A stretch of 64,000 nt of DNA, taken from the NCBI GenBank assembly GCA_009746045.1, contig RPFO01000164.1, forward strand, positions 3,605,740-3,669,739, given 5' to 3'. Shown here one piece after another: positions 13,096-24,859 of this stretch. The notes under the pieces were generated by a model. The model had not been told where the DNA came from, did not search any database, and saw only the letters and a program-made list of their open reading frames with translations. Made by a program: the position numbers and the translations under genes. Source of the stretch: Mesostigma viride (Eukaryota; Streptophyta; Mesostigmatophyceae; Mesostigmatales; Mesostigmataceae). Each line of letters begins with the position of its first letter. Positions within the stretch are counted from its first letter, which is position 1.

Positions 13096-14155
13096 TGGGG
13101 GGGGGGGGGGGGGCGTGGGCCTTGGGCAAGGCTGCATATCAGAGGGAATGGAAGAGGTCGAACAGAGTGACCGAACTCACCGAAGCAGCCCAGGCAAAGC
13201 GAACGGGTCACCCTCATGAAGCCTAGAATATTTATCATGCTATCAACTGGAGACTGCTTGTTGAGGGCATCATGACCCAGATCTTCTGTTAGTGAAGTGG
13301 TGGTTCGCAGAGGCTAGCGAGCTTGGGCTTTATAGCCATTAAAGGCCATTTCACGGCTTGTTTCGGGGCTGCCCGGGTCGGAGGCGCAGTAAAATCCTAT
13401 TTTCTTGCGCTTGGTCGCAGCTGCGCCAGCGTTGAGTGCATGTTAACGGATAATGCCAGATTATAGGAATCCGTGCCATCCTCGGGACAGTATGTTGAGG
13501 AAGCTCTCTTATCTAGGGATGTCTCAGCCATGCATTGCTCGGAAATTGTGGCCCGTCTAGCTTGCGCATTAGCCTTGTACTTGACGCATAATAAGCATGT
13601 AAGTAAGTAAGTACTTGTGTGTCATGCGCAAGGGCATGCCACGGAGTACTATATATGCTAATCTCACTAGAAAGTTATCAACATGAAAGTTACATTAATA
13701 TCGTCTGCATCATGCCCCAACCATATTGTCACTAGAGGGGGATATATCATCCTCATCTGAGCTGTACTCTACGGTAATGGCATAGACGAGGCACTAGCTA
13801 GTGTAGAGGCTATCCTAGCTCAGGGGCGCAGTAACCTCCACTTGCGGACTTCTACCCTGCATTCTAGCGCGGGGCCCGTGGGGACTGGGGAGAAAACATG
13901 CAGGAGCATGCGCCTCAGCCCTCAGGAATTAAGGTGCTTATCGCAGACAGCATGCAGCCCATTTCTCCTTGTTATTGACGTTTCGGTGGCCAGCGCGGCC
14001 CTTGGCTCTTAGCCACGTGGCTGGGGCCTCCCTCACGGCAGGTTACACGGCGGACCGGGCGGAGCGGGCCAAGCTCCTGGCCTACGGCGACGTCGGGCAC
14101 CATCGTGTGGTGCCTTTTGTCCTGGAGGAGTTCAATGGGGCCATGGGGACCGCGC
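13096..14155. other. Intergenic: poly-G run and dispersed repeat B
   Basis: A 17-base G run lies at about 13097-13113, directly after the phosphatase stop. About 13590-13975 matches other places in the window: GTAAGTAAGTAAGTACTTG followed by a block ending CCACGGAGTACTAT recurs at 56205-56265 and, inverted, at 20720-20780. The part about 13745-13975 recurs inverted at 56310-56535. No coding evidence. Confidence 0.6.
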
Positions 14156-16159
14156 GAGCCACGAGCCACGAGGTAGCCATGGCTGTCGGAGCTCATAACT
14201 TTCACGTTTGAGCCCCGAATTCAGCTGTGAATATCACAATCGCTTCGTCTTTCTTAGACGCACATGCTGATATAATTTTCCAAAGCTATAACGCACTATA
14301 TGGCGAATAAACGCGCCTCGACGCAACGCAGCCTGGCGGCTGCGCTCGGCAATGAAAATACGGCTGCAGCTCCGGCTGCAGCTTCGCCATCAGGGCCGGA
14401 AGGCAGTGCTGCCACTAGTCGCACACTGGTGGTCGTCCAGCACCCTCCCGGGCTTCCTGCCTCGCCTTCAGCCTCGCCTGAGCCAAAACGCAGCCGCCCA
14501 GCCGAACCGAGCTGGTCTGAGCGTGATTTTGACGTTGCTCAGCTCTTTGCCGAATTCGACATCACCAGGCCTGCCTTTTTCGCATTGCCATCCATCAAAA
14601 TACTGGAGCTCGTGTTTTACGGGTCCCACGCCTCCTTGCTGGCCCTGTGCGAGCAATTCCTTTCCAGAACCTACCTTTTCCGCAATGGAGTTGACGGCAA
14701 GTTTTCCGACCGCGTATCTGACGCCCCTTCTTTGGCCAACATGGCCGGCTGGCCTCGCCCCCGCCTTCAGCTCGCAGTTCTCTTTACCCTTACTAAGCGC
14801 TCTGCCGCGGACCTCCTGCAACCCTGCCCCGTTACCGAAGCCACCTTCCTCCGCCACCTCCACGACGCCCTCTCACAGCACGTGACGCCCATTGCTGCAG
14901 ATGTGGCGGCAATTGGCGGCACGCTGGCTGCTGAGCTCCCCACCATCCCCACCGCCACCGCCGCCCTCCTCGCCTCCACCCCCCCCCCCCCTCCGCCTCC
15001 ACCGACTCCATCACCGCCCAGCTCCGCGACATCGACCAGCGTCTTAAGGACAACGCCATTGCTATCGAGGTTCTGCAGAACACCGCAGGCCTCACCGCCC
15101 AGGCGGTGAAGGACATTGCCGCCAAGCCAGCCCCGGCTGGCCTGGCCGGCGATGCTCCTCCCATCACCACCTGGGCGGACATGCTTAAGCAACACACCAC
15201 CTCCACCACCTCCGCCGTCGCAGCCCAGCTTCAACGGCAGACGCTTGACCTCCGCGAGGAGGCCGAGCTCGCCAAGCGCAGCCTCAACGTCATTGTCAAG
15301 AATCTCAAGATGGAGGAAGGTGAGAATTCCGAGAAGCTTGCGCGTGCTTTTGAGAGAGAAATCCTTGATCGCATGGGCGTTACTGGTGAGATCGAGCTGG
15401 CCGCCCACCGCCTTCCCCGCGCGCGGGGTAAGGCAGGGCCGCCCCCGCTCCTTCTCACCTTTAAGACCCCGGCGGACAAGATTTCTTTTCTCAGACGCCG
15501 CAAGCGGCTCGAGAAGACTCTCTTCACCCTTGATGACGACTTGACCCTGGCGCAGCAACAACGGCGACGGGAGCTATGGCCGACCTACCTCCAGCTCCGG
15601 CAGACCAAGGCGGGGCAGCCGGTGTACTGGAAGGGGGCGGCCATCTACGTCGGCCACAAGCCCTGGCAGGCGACCCCCGCGGCCCCAGCGACTCCAGACG
15701 CCCCAGCTTAGGGGAATACAGCAGTAGTAGTGTAGAATAGATAGACCGTGGCCATGTACATGTACGCCTCCTAGAGGCCCTATTCTAGCTAAGCCACGCG
15801 CTTTATGTAATCATGTACATGTGTGCCTATGATGAGCCACACTCCAGACGATGCCTAGTTTTATTTAGTAATGTTGTGCCCACGCAGAGAGCTGCTCTCT
15901 GCTGAGATGCCACGCTCTAGTTTTTGTATAGCCATGATGATCTTCCCCCTCACAGGCATGCTCCCCCCCTTACCCGGGCATAGCGTGATAGACCATGAGG
16001 GTGCGGGTGCCCTGGTGCACCTAGAGCAGGGGTAGCTTACATTCCCACCCTTGCATGAAGTAGCCTAGAATGTATTAAAAGCCATATGCCCCTTCTCAGG
16101 GCTATGTGCTACATCTACTCCCAACGGAGTGATGTTGATAATTAATTAATTAATTAATG
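14156..16159 (+). mobile_element. ORF1-only non-LTR retroelement with (TTAA)n tail (family 2)
   Basis: About 2.0 kb, consisting of a 5' leader (14156-14299, recurring at 17770-17940 and weakly at 53430-53590), a single ORF1-like frame (14300-15711), a 3' UTR (15712-16138) and an AATT-repeat tail (16139-16159). The ORF1-to-3' UTR junction (stop, then GGGAATA(C/T)AGCAGTAG) recurs at 20359 and 31723 with no reverse transcriptase between. This suggests a real ORF1-only family comparable to mammalian HAL1 rather than a one-off deletion. The 3' end shares ATGTGCTACAT...CTCCCAACGGAG with the ORF2-bearing family 1. Confidence 0.75.
14300..15711 (+). CDS. Non-LTR retrotransposon ORF1-like protein, one frameshift
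   Basis: Two frames (14300 onward and the frame ending at 15711) join into about 470 residues if one base is missing in the 13-C run at 14979-14991. Seen: Ala/Pro-rich N-terminus with a basic patch, a helical middle part with SITAQLRDIDQRLKDNAI (coiled-coil-like, read after the C run), then a C-terminal region with RLPRARGKAGPPPLLLTF, a basic KISFLRRRKRLEKT segment and LDDDLTLAQQQRRRELWP. The latter pattern, an RRM-like strand set followed by an 'LD-DLT-Q-R' motif and YWKGAAIYV, is typical of L1-type ORF1 nucleic-acid-binding chaperones. Its role would be coating the element's RNA. Copies at 18620-19600, 19935-20360, 30390-30500, 31413-31724 and 57400-57963 (-) are truncated. Confidence 0.75.
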
Positions 16160-16519
16160 GGGCCCCTGACCTCCGCCTTCTTCAAGGAGTGTTGCCGGCT
16201 CCGGGAGGACCGGCTGGACCTAGTAGAGGGCCAGCGGGCCCCATGGCCGGCGCGGACCTGGACGTCATATTGGCGTCAGCGCTTGTCGAAGGCGCTGACT
16301 CGGGCCATGGCTGACATCATGCTCCGCCGTACGCGGGCTGATTTTGCGGTGCAGCAGGGCTATTAGGTTCCTCCCGTTAGGCGTTTCCATTGGTCTTATC
16401 GTAGTGATAGACGGAGCTTTGACATGGCTCTGTATATAGGTTTATAGCTGGGCGTTTGCTTTGGTTTGAGTGATTTCACTCTGCTGTAAGTAATTATATT
16501 TTTATAATATATAGGCTGA

Positions 16520-17155
16520 ACTAACCGTGGACCCTCCCACCCAAGCTGGCAGCTCGGCTAGACGGCACGGTTTACAGGATGCTCCGACAGGTCCTTAACG
16601 TAGGGTTTTCCGAGCGTCCGTCATCAGAATCTTTGTATCATGGCATGCCTCGTGTTTCGGACGAGATTAGGCAGCGTAGGATAGCATTTGTAGGACACCT
16701 TGCCCGCACCAGCCAGGTCGACACCACCCTCGGTCTGGCCGGCCCCCAGCGGCTTGGCCAGCCAGGGCGGCACATTCTGACCTGGCCTGGCCCAGAGGAC
16801 ATTCCCAAACGGGTAGGGAAACCTGTCACGAACTACGTTCAGATGTTGCTGGACGACCTAGTGGTCCCAGCCCAGTTTGAGCACCGCATCCACTCTCTCT
16901 CCCGTCTTTGGACTGTCATGCAGGACAAGACGAGGTGGAAGAAGATTGTCAAGGCGCACACGCCCGACCCTGTGGGCAAGCCACCTCCCCCCAAGCGGAG
17001 GCGGCGTTTTGATGAGTAGTGTAGTTAGGTTTTTCTAGATAGCTTAGAGTTAGTATAGTTCGATCACGCGGCTTCCTCCACCCCATCCATCATGGAATAT
17101 GTGCTACATGACCTCCCCACGGCGGCATGTTATAATTTAATTTAATTTAATTTAA
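16520..17155 (+). pseudogene. 3' fragment of non-LTR ORF2 (reverse transcriptase C-terminus) with tail
   Basis: The frame 16579-17019 encodes the region downstream of the RT domain: YRMLRQVLNV-like start in the preceding bases, LYHGMPRVSDEIRQRRIAFVGHLART, GQPGRH, and a C-terminal basic KPPPPKRRRRFDE. The block 'R-LNV...LY..P.(V)S..I..RR..F.GH..R' is a well-known ORF2 C-terminal signature of many non-LTR elements. It is followed by a 3' UTR and an AATTT pentamer tail (17131-17155). The catalytic RT and endonuclease parts are absent, as in a 5'-truncated copy. Confidence 0.75.
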
Positions 17156-17769
17156 CTAACCAAAGGTAGTATGTATGCTGCTGACTCAGGTGCAATCTGG
17201 TGCTCCGTGACTCCCCCGGCAACAGGAGCACGTACGCAATAATTATTTTTGAGCCATACACGGTGAGCAGCTATAGCTGCATGCCTGCTGCGAAGGCCGG
17301 CCATGCAGGTGGCGGCCAGGCCATACAGCATAACAGCAATACATCGATCAACATCACGCAAACCTATCTGAACCTTATAACCGGTTAAGTGTAGACATCA
17401 AGGATCGATCCTCAATTTCACGTGGGTGAAAACCATATATCAAGGAGACAACCAGCGCAGGCCAGAAATATCGGGAGAATCCGGACCATGGTAGCTCGAC
17501 CATATATAGCTCTTCTTGCTGTTAATGTACAGGTCCGTCCCTGCCCTACAGCCCTACTAGGGGACTTAGCTGCCAGTGGACTTTGGGCGTCTCTAATTTA
17601 GTATGTGAGCAACGCGTCGAATATCCACTAACTGATATATCATTATCCCGATCGATCCCTCGCTCTTGCTTGGACTGCAATGCAGAACAAGAAGAGGTGC
17701 ATGGAAGACCATTGTCCAGGCCCATGCACGCCATGCAGCATGGGGCATTTCGCTTACCGGCCCCCATCC
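17156..17769. other. Intergenic with short dispersed repeat
   Basis: No gene seen. ATATCAAGGAGACAACCAGC at 17435-17455 and the following 45 bp recur at 30904-30965 and in part at 21045-21080, 21627-21645 and 22746-22767, so this is part of an unclassified dispersed repeat. Confidence 0.5.
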
Positions 17770-18620
17770 ATCAGCCGAAGCGCCACGAGCCACGAGCTAG
17801 CCATGGCCAGTGACGGCGGCGCTCATAACTTTACGTTTGGGCACCAAATTCGGCCGTGAATATATCACAATCGCTTCGTCTTTCTAAGAGTCACGCACAC
17901 GCTGATATATTTTCCCGAAGCTAACAAGCAATATTATGACGAGACCCTCACTGGCAGCTAAGCTAGACGGCACAGTTTACAGGATGCTCCGACAGGTCCT
18001 GAACGTAGGGTTTTCCAAGCGCCCGTCATTAGAGTCTTTGTATCAGGGCATGCCTCGTCGTATTTCGGACGAGATTAGACAGCGTAGGATAGCATTTGTA
18101 GGACACCTTGCTCGCACCAGCCAGGTCGACACCGCCCTTGGTCTGGCAGGACCCCAGCGGCTTGGCCAGCCAGGGCGGCACATTCTGACCTGCATGGCCT
18201 GGCCCCAAGGGCATTCCCAAAAGGGTAGGGAAACATGTCAAGAACTACATCCAGATGTTGCTGGATGACCTACTGGGGCCAGCCCAGTTTGAATACCGCA
18301 TCCACTCTCTCTCGGGGACCTTCTTTAATTTGGACTTCCCTGATGCAGAATAACTGAATAAGACGCGCGGTGGCAGAAGATTGTCAAGGCTCACACGCCC
18401 GACCCTGTGGGCAAGCCACCTAGGCCTCCCCCCAAGAGGAGGAGGCGTTTTGATGAGTAGGGTAGTTAGGATTTTTCTAGACTAGATAGATTAGCGTTAG
18501 GTTAGTTAGATTACGCGGCTCCCTCCACTCCACCATCCATCAAGGAATATGTGAGCACTACAGTGATCTAGCTCCCAACGGAGGCATGTTATAATTTAAT
18601 TTTTAATTTTTTTTAATTAT
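17770..18620 (+). pseudogene. Rearranged retrotransposon copy: 5' leader joined to ORF2 C-terminus
   Basis: 17770-17935 matches the family 5' leader (compare 14160-14299). At about 17940 the sequence jumps to the ORF2 C-terminal region (RQVLNVGFSKRPSLESLY, QRRIAFVGHLART). The frame breaks at about 18268 and the remainder (18360-18460, KPP...KRRRRFDE region) is in another frame. It ends in a family 1 3' UTR and an AT tail at 18590-18620. This is an internally deleted, inactive copy. Confidence 0.7.
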
Positions 18621-19600
18621 GACGAGCAAACGCTCGACGACGCAACGCAGCCTGGCGGCTGCGCTGAGCCAAGAAAATTCGCCTGCAGCTCCGGCTGCAG
18701 TTCTGCCCAGCCTGCCAGCAGCGAGGCCACTACTCAAGCATTGGTAGTGCACTCGGCTCCTGCGGCGTCGCCATCAGCATCGCCTGATCCTAAACGCGCA
18801 GTCGCCCAGAAGAATCGCGCCCAACAGAACCGCGCTTTCGGCCCCAACCTTTTTAATTAAGGTCGACGATTGACGACTGGACCATGAACATGTCCCCGAC
18901 CAGTGCTCTGCAGCTGCATCGTCTACGGGGACTACGCCTCGCTTTACGACCTGTGCATCCATGGATCTCGACAGCATCCATCGCTTCATCACCCCGGACA
19001 GCTCCTGGTTTGACCCGAGGTCTCTGTTCGGTTGCCCCCGCCCCCAACTCCAGCACATCGTTCTCAATTCTCTCCTCATGCGCTCTGACGGCGAGATCTG
19101 GGCTCTGGACATCCATCTCCGCATCCACACAGTCTCCGTTCCATCCTTACGGACGCCCTCCAGCAGCACGTGACTCCCCTTGCTGCAGATGTAGCAGCAA
19201 TGGGCTAGCACGCTGGCTACTGAGCTCACTCACCTTTCCACCACCGTCACCTCCACCTCCACCCTCCTCGCCTCCACCTCCGCTGCCGCCTCCACCTCCA
19301 CCGCCGACCTCAAAGCCTGGGCAGCTCCTCGACATCGACACCCGCCTCCACGACAACGCCATCACCATTGAGTGCCTGCAACACACCGCAGGCCTCACCG
19401 CCCAGACGGTGAAGGACATCCCCTCAGCCCATGCAGCCGGCATCTGCTGGCCCGGCCAGCGATGCTCCTCCCTCCCAGACCTGGGCGGACTTGCTCAAGC
19501 ACCACACCACCTCCACCACCTCCACCATCGCGGCACAGCTCAAGCAACACGTGCGCTCGACCTCCGCGAGGAGGCCGACCTCACCAATTTAAATTAAATT
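18619..19600 (+). pseudogene. Degraded ORF1-like copy (5' half)
   Basis: Starts directly after the previous tail with ATGACGAGCAAACGC and a match to the beginning of ORF1 (NKRASTQRSLAAAL-like), then a Pro-rich low-complexity stretch and AGLTAQTVKDI-like and LDLREEADL-like segments that match 15085-15270. Many stops and frame changes. It ends at 19586 where an antisense copy starts. Confidence 0.65.
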
Positions 19601-19935
19601 AAATTATAACATGCCTCCGTGGGGAGATCATGTAGCACATATTCCTTGATGCCGGGGGTGGAGGTGGAGGAAGCAGCGTAATCGCACTAACCTAACTCTA
19701 AGCTATCTAGTCTATAAAATCCTAACTACACTTCTCAGCAAAACGCCCCTTTCTCTTGGGGGGGGGTGGCTTGCCCACAGGGGCTGGCGTGTGAGCCTGG
19801 ACAATCTTCTGCCACCGCTTCTTGTTCTGCATGGCAGTCCAAAGAAGGGAGAAGGGAGTGGATGACGTGTTCAAACTGAGCTGGGACCACTAGGTCGGCC
19901 AGCAACATCTCACCAATTAGCGCAGCCACAATGTC
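19586..19935 (-). pseudogene. Antisense ORF2 C-terminal fragment with tail (family 1)
   Basis: The tail (AAATT)n at 19586-19610 is followed by the reverse complement of the family 1 3' UTR. Then comes the reverse complement of the ORF2 C-terminus (LLADLVVPAQFEHVIHSL on the minus strand at about 19840-19910). It was inserted into a family 2 ORF1 copy: ORF1-like sequence lies on both sides (19560s and 19935 onward). Confidence 0.7.
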
Positions 19936-20480
19936 ATCGTCAAGCACTTCGATCAGCCGGAAGGTGAGAACTCGGAGTCAGTCTTCTCATGGCATTTAAG
20001 CGCGACATTCTTACCCCCATGCAACTCACTGGTGAGCTGCGGATGTCGGCTGTCCGCCTTCCCCGCGCGCGGGGTATAAGGTTGGACCGGCTCCCCTGCT
20101 CCTCATTACATGGTGGATAAGCTGCATGTCGTTTCTTAAATGCCGGAAGAAGCTCTCGGGGACCTCCTATGCACGCTGGACGACGACTTGACCCTGCATG
20201 GCACAGCAACAGCGGCGACGGGAGCCGAGTATTGCCGACCTACCTCCAGCTCCGGCAGCTAGAGCGCAGGGGGGAAACCGGTATCCTGGAGGGGGGACGT
20301 CATCCACGTCGACCACAAGCCCTGGCAGGCGCCCCCTGCCACCCCAGCAACCCCAGTCTAGGGAATATAGCAGTAGTGTAGATTAGTCAGGCTTATCTAA
20401 GCACGTGGCACAAGCCTACGCGCATGTGCGCCCATAATGGCCCGCTCGATCCAGGACCTAGATAGCTTACATAATCCATT
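19930..20480 (+). pseudogene. Degraded ORF1 C-terminal half with 3' UTR
   Basis: Fragments match the ORF1 C-terminus (HNVIVKHFDQPE-like, RLPRAR, LDDDLTLHGTATAATG with frame changes, then the YWRGDVIHV-like end). The stop at about 20359 is followed by GGGAATATAGCAGTAG as in the other family 2 copies. It appears to be the continuation of the copy at 18619, split by the antisense insertion. Confidence 0.65.
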
Positions 20481-21236
20481 CCATCCCATGTTTCCCTCGC
20501 ACTGAGGACTTAAGCTCACGTGATGCAGTCACGTGTCTAAATTAATTAACTGCAACCTACCCCCACACCTGTCATCATGGCCGAGCGTACAGCCGCCTTA
20601 GCGGTAGTCCGGATGACGCGGAGTTGCTATCTGCGACTCCAGACCTGGGCGCGAGCTCGATCGAGTCGCGCCAGTTGCCTTCGCGGGTGAAGTATCCTCG
20701 TAGAAAAGTACCTCATCGGGTACTCCGTGGCATGCGCCTTCAGTGCATGTTCACGCACTTACGTACTTACTTACTTTGTAATAAAGAAAACATAGGTGAG
20801 AATTCATCCCTCCACGTCAGGCATCGATCTGTGACTGGGCAGATTTTCTGACAACAATTTTTTTTAAATCATGTTTTGCTAAACTTGTAAGTAGCAGCAA
20901 ACTCTGATTATTTGCATCGTAGCCATGCACAGGGCGCCAAGGCAGCAGAGCGCAGAGTATGCAATCCTCGTAGTCAGTAACGTTGACCATAAGGCACTTG
21001 AAGGCAATTGGAGGCAAAGACCATGGTGCACGGGCACTAGAGAGTATATCTATGAGACAACCGGCGCAGGCCTAAAGAGTCTATGCCAGGACACTAATTG
21101 TGAAGGAAAGAAATGGCCTGTCTGGATGCTGAAGGGCCCATCTTGCACAGAATCTGCAATGACTGGCTACCAGGACCCTTCAACCTCAGGCCCAAAGTCG
21201 GCCTGGCAGTATGAGTTTGAGAAGTGTGCTGGCTTG
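20481..21236. other. Intergenic; no gene seen
   Basis: Contains an inverted copy of the GTAAGTAAGTACTT-bearing dispersed repeat (about 20720-20785) and a partial 'gagacaaccggcgcaggcc' repeat at 21054-21075. It includes the 3' flank of the RIB43A gene, whose stop is at 21237-21239. Confidence 0.5.
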
Positions 21237-24200
21237 TCACCGATGTGACTTCCCGAACTGTTGGAAGAAGCTCTCTTGGGGCACATTTGTGTACACCGTC
21301 GTGTTCATCATGGTATCCCTGAAAGATGGATTGCAACAAGTGCCGGATACAGCACGGCATGTAGACCGATCGTAAGCCGGACAGGAAAGGTTCATGTTAG
21401 TCGGGAGAAAACGTAAAGAAATCATACAATTGGTCTTCTGGTGAAGAATTGCGCATGACCTGCGAGCAACTGTGTCTGCTGTGTGCTCTGTGCGTGCATA
21501 TGTGTGTAGGAGAAAGAGAGCCACTTGGCAGAGGATCAAATCCTGAAGCCTTCAACAGCCAGGACATGTTGCAAAAGGCTGGGGTCAACACCCACCTAGG
21601 GGCTCCTATGCATTGCACGAATGGACATATCAAGGAGACAACCATATCACCACGGTGACATATCCGTATGGAGTGGTCTGAATGACGGCTTCGCGACCAT
21701 TTGCTACTTCACACTGGGCTTGCGGGCCTTCACAAGCATTACCATGCATGCCTAAACAATATTGGTGCCCCAGCTGTGCATCGCTGGCAGCAAGGAAACC
21801 ACAGCTCCCGCGGCAGCGGCCTGTCGCCCGACACGCTGGCAAGCGCTTTGTTGCTGCCTACCCTCCCCGTTGGCCAGCAAACGGATTGCATGCATAATGC
21901 ATGCAGCTGCACATGACGCATAACACCGGGGCCACATGGGTTCTTCACCAAGTGTCAGGTGGAGGGATGGACATGCTCTGTGTCGAAGCACAAGGGAAAC
22001 AGGCGAATAAGCAGGGACATTCAAGACACCTGTTTGCGGTGCTTGGTGGCATGAGTGGCATAGACCAGAGAACACCTGCCCATCGTCTTCTCTTCTCTTT
22101 CCCCCCTTCCCCCCGCCCCCACCAGTGCCCCAAGTTCTCTACACCGGAAAGTAATCCTGGTGTTTACCCTTTCACCAACGTGTATTTTTATGCTAGCAGG
22201 CGGTGAGGATATGTAAGGCGGGGAAAGTGAGGGTCATTTGCAGAGGCAAGTAAGTGTCCACCGAACGAAACATCACGTCATATCCACCTCTCCTCCCCCC
22301 CTCCCCAAGCCCCGCGCACCACTCCTCCCCTTACCCCCCCCCCCCCCGCCCCCTACACACACACAACACACACGCACTGCTCCCTCTTCACCGTTCCCTC
22401 CGCTCCACCCCACGCACCGCTCCTTCTTCTCGGCGCTCTGCTGCTTGAGCGTCTCTTTGAGAGTGGCCGCCTCCTCGCGACGGATGCGGTCCACCTATGA
22501 GTTTGCGCGGTGACGGGTGGCAGCATCGAAGGCATTGCAAGCGTGTCAACGCAGTGACGGGTGGCGGCATGGAAGGCATTGCAAGCGTGTCAACGCAGTG
22601 ACGGGTGGCGGGGGAGACCATGTTGATGGGTGAGCAGATTGCAGCTGGTAGGTGAGACACTGATGAAGATGCGATGACACGTGCGCAGCGACTAAACACT
22701 CAACGGTTCGAGTACAAACCCTTGATCCCTTTCTGATATCTAAACATATATCAAGGAGACAACCAGCTTTCTGATATTTAAACATATATAGCCGCCATGC
22801 AGTACTATCGCAGGCATGGCTGGCTACGAAATAATACAAGTAAAACCCCCTAAATACATGCATATCCTACGGCAGAAACCATGTACACACCGTACTGCCA
22901 ACAACCCGATAACTGATAACCCACGACCCACGACCCGCGACCAGCGACCCGCGACCTGCGACCCGCAGCCTGCGACCTGCGACCCGCGACCCGCAACCCG
23001 CGACCCGCGACCCGCGACCCCCGACCCCCGACCCCCGACCCCCGACCCCCGACCCCCGACCCCCGACCCGCGACCCGCGACCCGCGACCCCCGACCCCCG
23101 ACCCGCGACCTGACCCGCGACCCGCGACCCGCGACCCGCGACCCGCGACCCGCGACCCGCGACCCGCGACCCGCGACCCGCGACCCGCGACCCGCGACCC
23201 CCGACCCACAACCCACAACCCAAACCACCACTCCACCCAGACGGCACCCACCTCCTGCTGCGCCAGCATGCCCCCCTTGCGAATCATATCCTGCTGGCGC
23301 GCGTACTCGGCCTCCTCCGCCTTCTCCAGCTCCTTCTTCATGCGCGCGTACTCCGCCTGTGCCGCCTGCTCGCGCCGCACCGCCTCGATCTGCTCCGGCG
23401 ACATGCCCTTGTAGTGGTCCGGCCGCAGCCGCATAGGGTTGCTCGCGCTCAGCCCCACCCCAGGGTTCTCCGTGATCATGTCGCTGCGCAGCGTGGCCAT
23501 CTTCTCCTGCTCGTCCGCTTGGATCTCCGCCGCCTTGTCCAGAATCTTCTTCTGGCGTGCCGCCTCCGCCTTCTGCGCACGAGGACAGGGGGGGGTTGGG
23601 CCGGGGGGGGGGGGGGGGGGGGGGGCGGGGGGTATTGTTGTTAGTGGAGCACCATGGAGTGCTTTCTGGTGCACACCTCCTTCTGCTCATGAGAGGGGGG
23701 GTTATAGTGGCAGTGGAAAGGGGAAGGGTGGGCCAGTCAGGGATAGGGTTGTTATCATTAATGGTTCCCCGTGTCTCCGCCTTGTGCTCAGGAGCAGGCG
23801 TGGGGTTGGGTGGATGAGGAGCAGATGAGGAGAGGGGGCCACTGCAAGGACAGGCGGTGGTAAGGAGAGGTGGGGGGTAGGGTGAGGGGGATCGTTGCCG
23901 ATTGTTGTTGAAAATGGCGGGGGTGGTGGCGCTTAATGGCTTGATACTTTATGGGCCTCCATTACGTGGGCCACTGGTAAATAACGATTGGTTTCAGCAA
24001 AGGCCGCCCGACCCATTCCCCTTGTTCTCCTGCGCTAACGCAAGCAACCATGACCACCCAACGCCTTCCCCACCAACCTGCTTGCTCTGTACCCCCACCC
24101 ACCCACCCACCCACCTCTTTGCCCCCCCCCCCCCCCCTTGCTCTGCCAGCCTTCCCCCCCCCCCCCCCTCCCTCCCTCCCTCCCTCCCCCCCCTCCCCCC

Positions 24201-24771
24201 CCCCCCTCCTTGTTCTCGTGTGCCAGCACAGCGAACCACAAGCGAGCACTCGTCCATCGCCGCACCCACCTCCTTGTTCTCCTGCAGCAGCTTCCGCGCA
24301 ATCTCCGCCCGAATCGCCGCCTCCTGCGCCGCAATGTCCGACCCGACCGCCGCCTGCATGCGCGCGGTGGCGGCCGCCAACTCCCTTTCCGCCTTTTCGG
24401 CCGCAAGAGCCGCCTCGCGCTCCGCCCGCTGCTGCTCCACCCACGTGGCCTGCTCCTTGACCTGCAGCTTGCGGCGCATGGCCGAATCGAGGTCCTCCCC
24501 CGCAAACACCTGCATGCTGCTGGGGCCCAGGTGGTCAATGTCGGCGTCGCCCGTGCGCGCGGGAAGGGATTTCTTGAGCGCGTCGGGGTCGTTGAGGTCG
24601 TACTCGCGCGAGGCGCTCTTGGCCAGCGTGGACGCGTTCCAGTCAAGCTCCTCCTTGAGCATCTGCTTGCGCATCGTGCGGTGCTCCGTGTCCAGCACGC
24701 GGCACGTCTTGTCCACCAGGATGGCCTCACTCGCTGGGGATAGACACAGGGGGAAGGGGGGGGGGGGGGGG

Positions 24772-24859
<88 letters not shown>

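Noticed and set aside
22824-23690. Gly/Arg-rich frames on the minus strand
   Set aside because: Only the part 23252-23572 is a real RIB43A exon; the rest is intronic minisatellite or poly-G.
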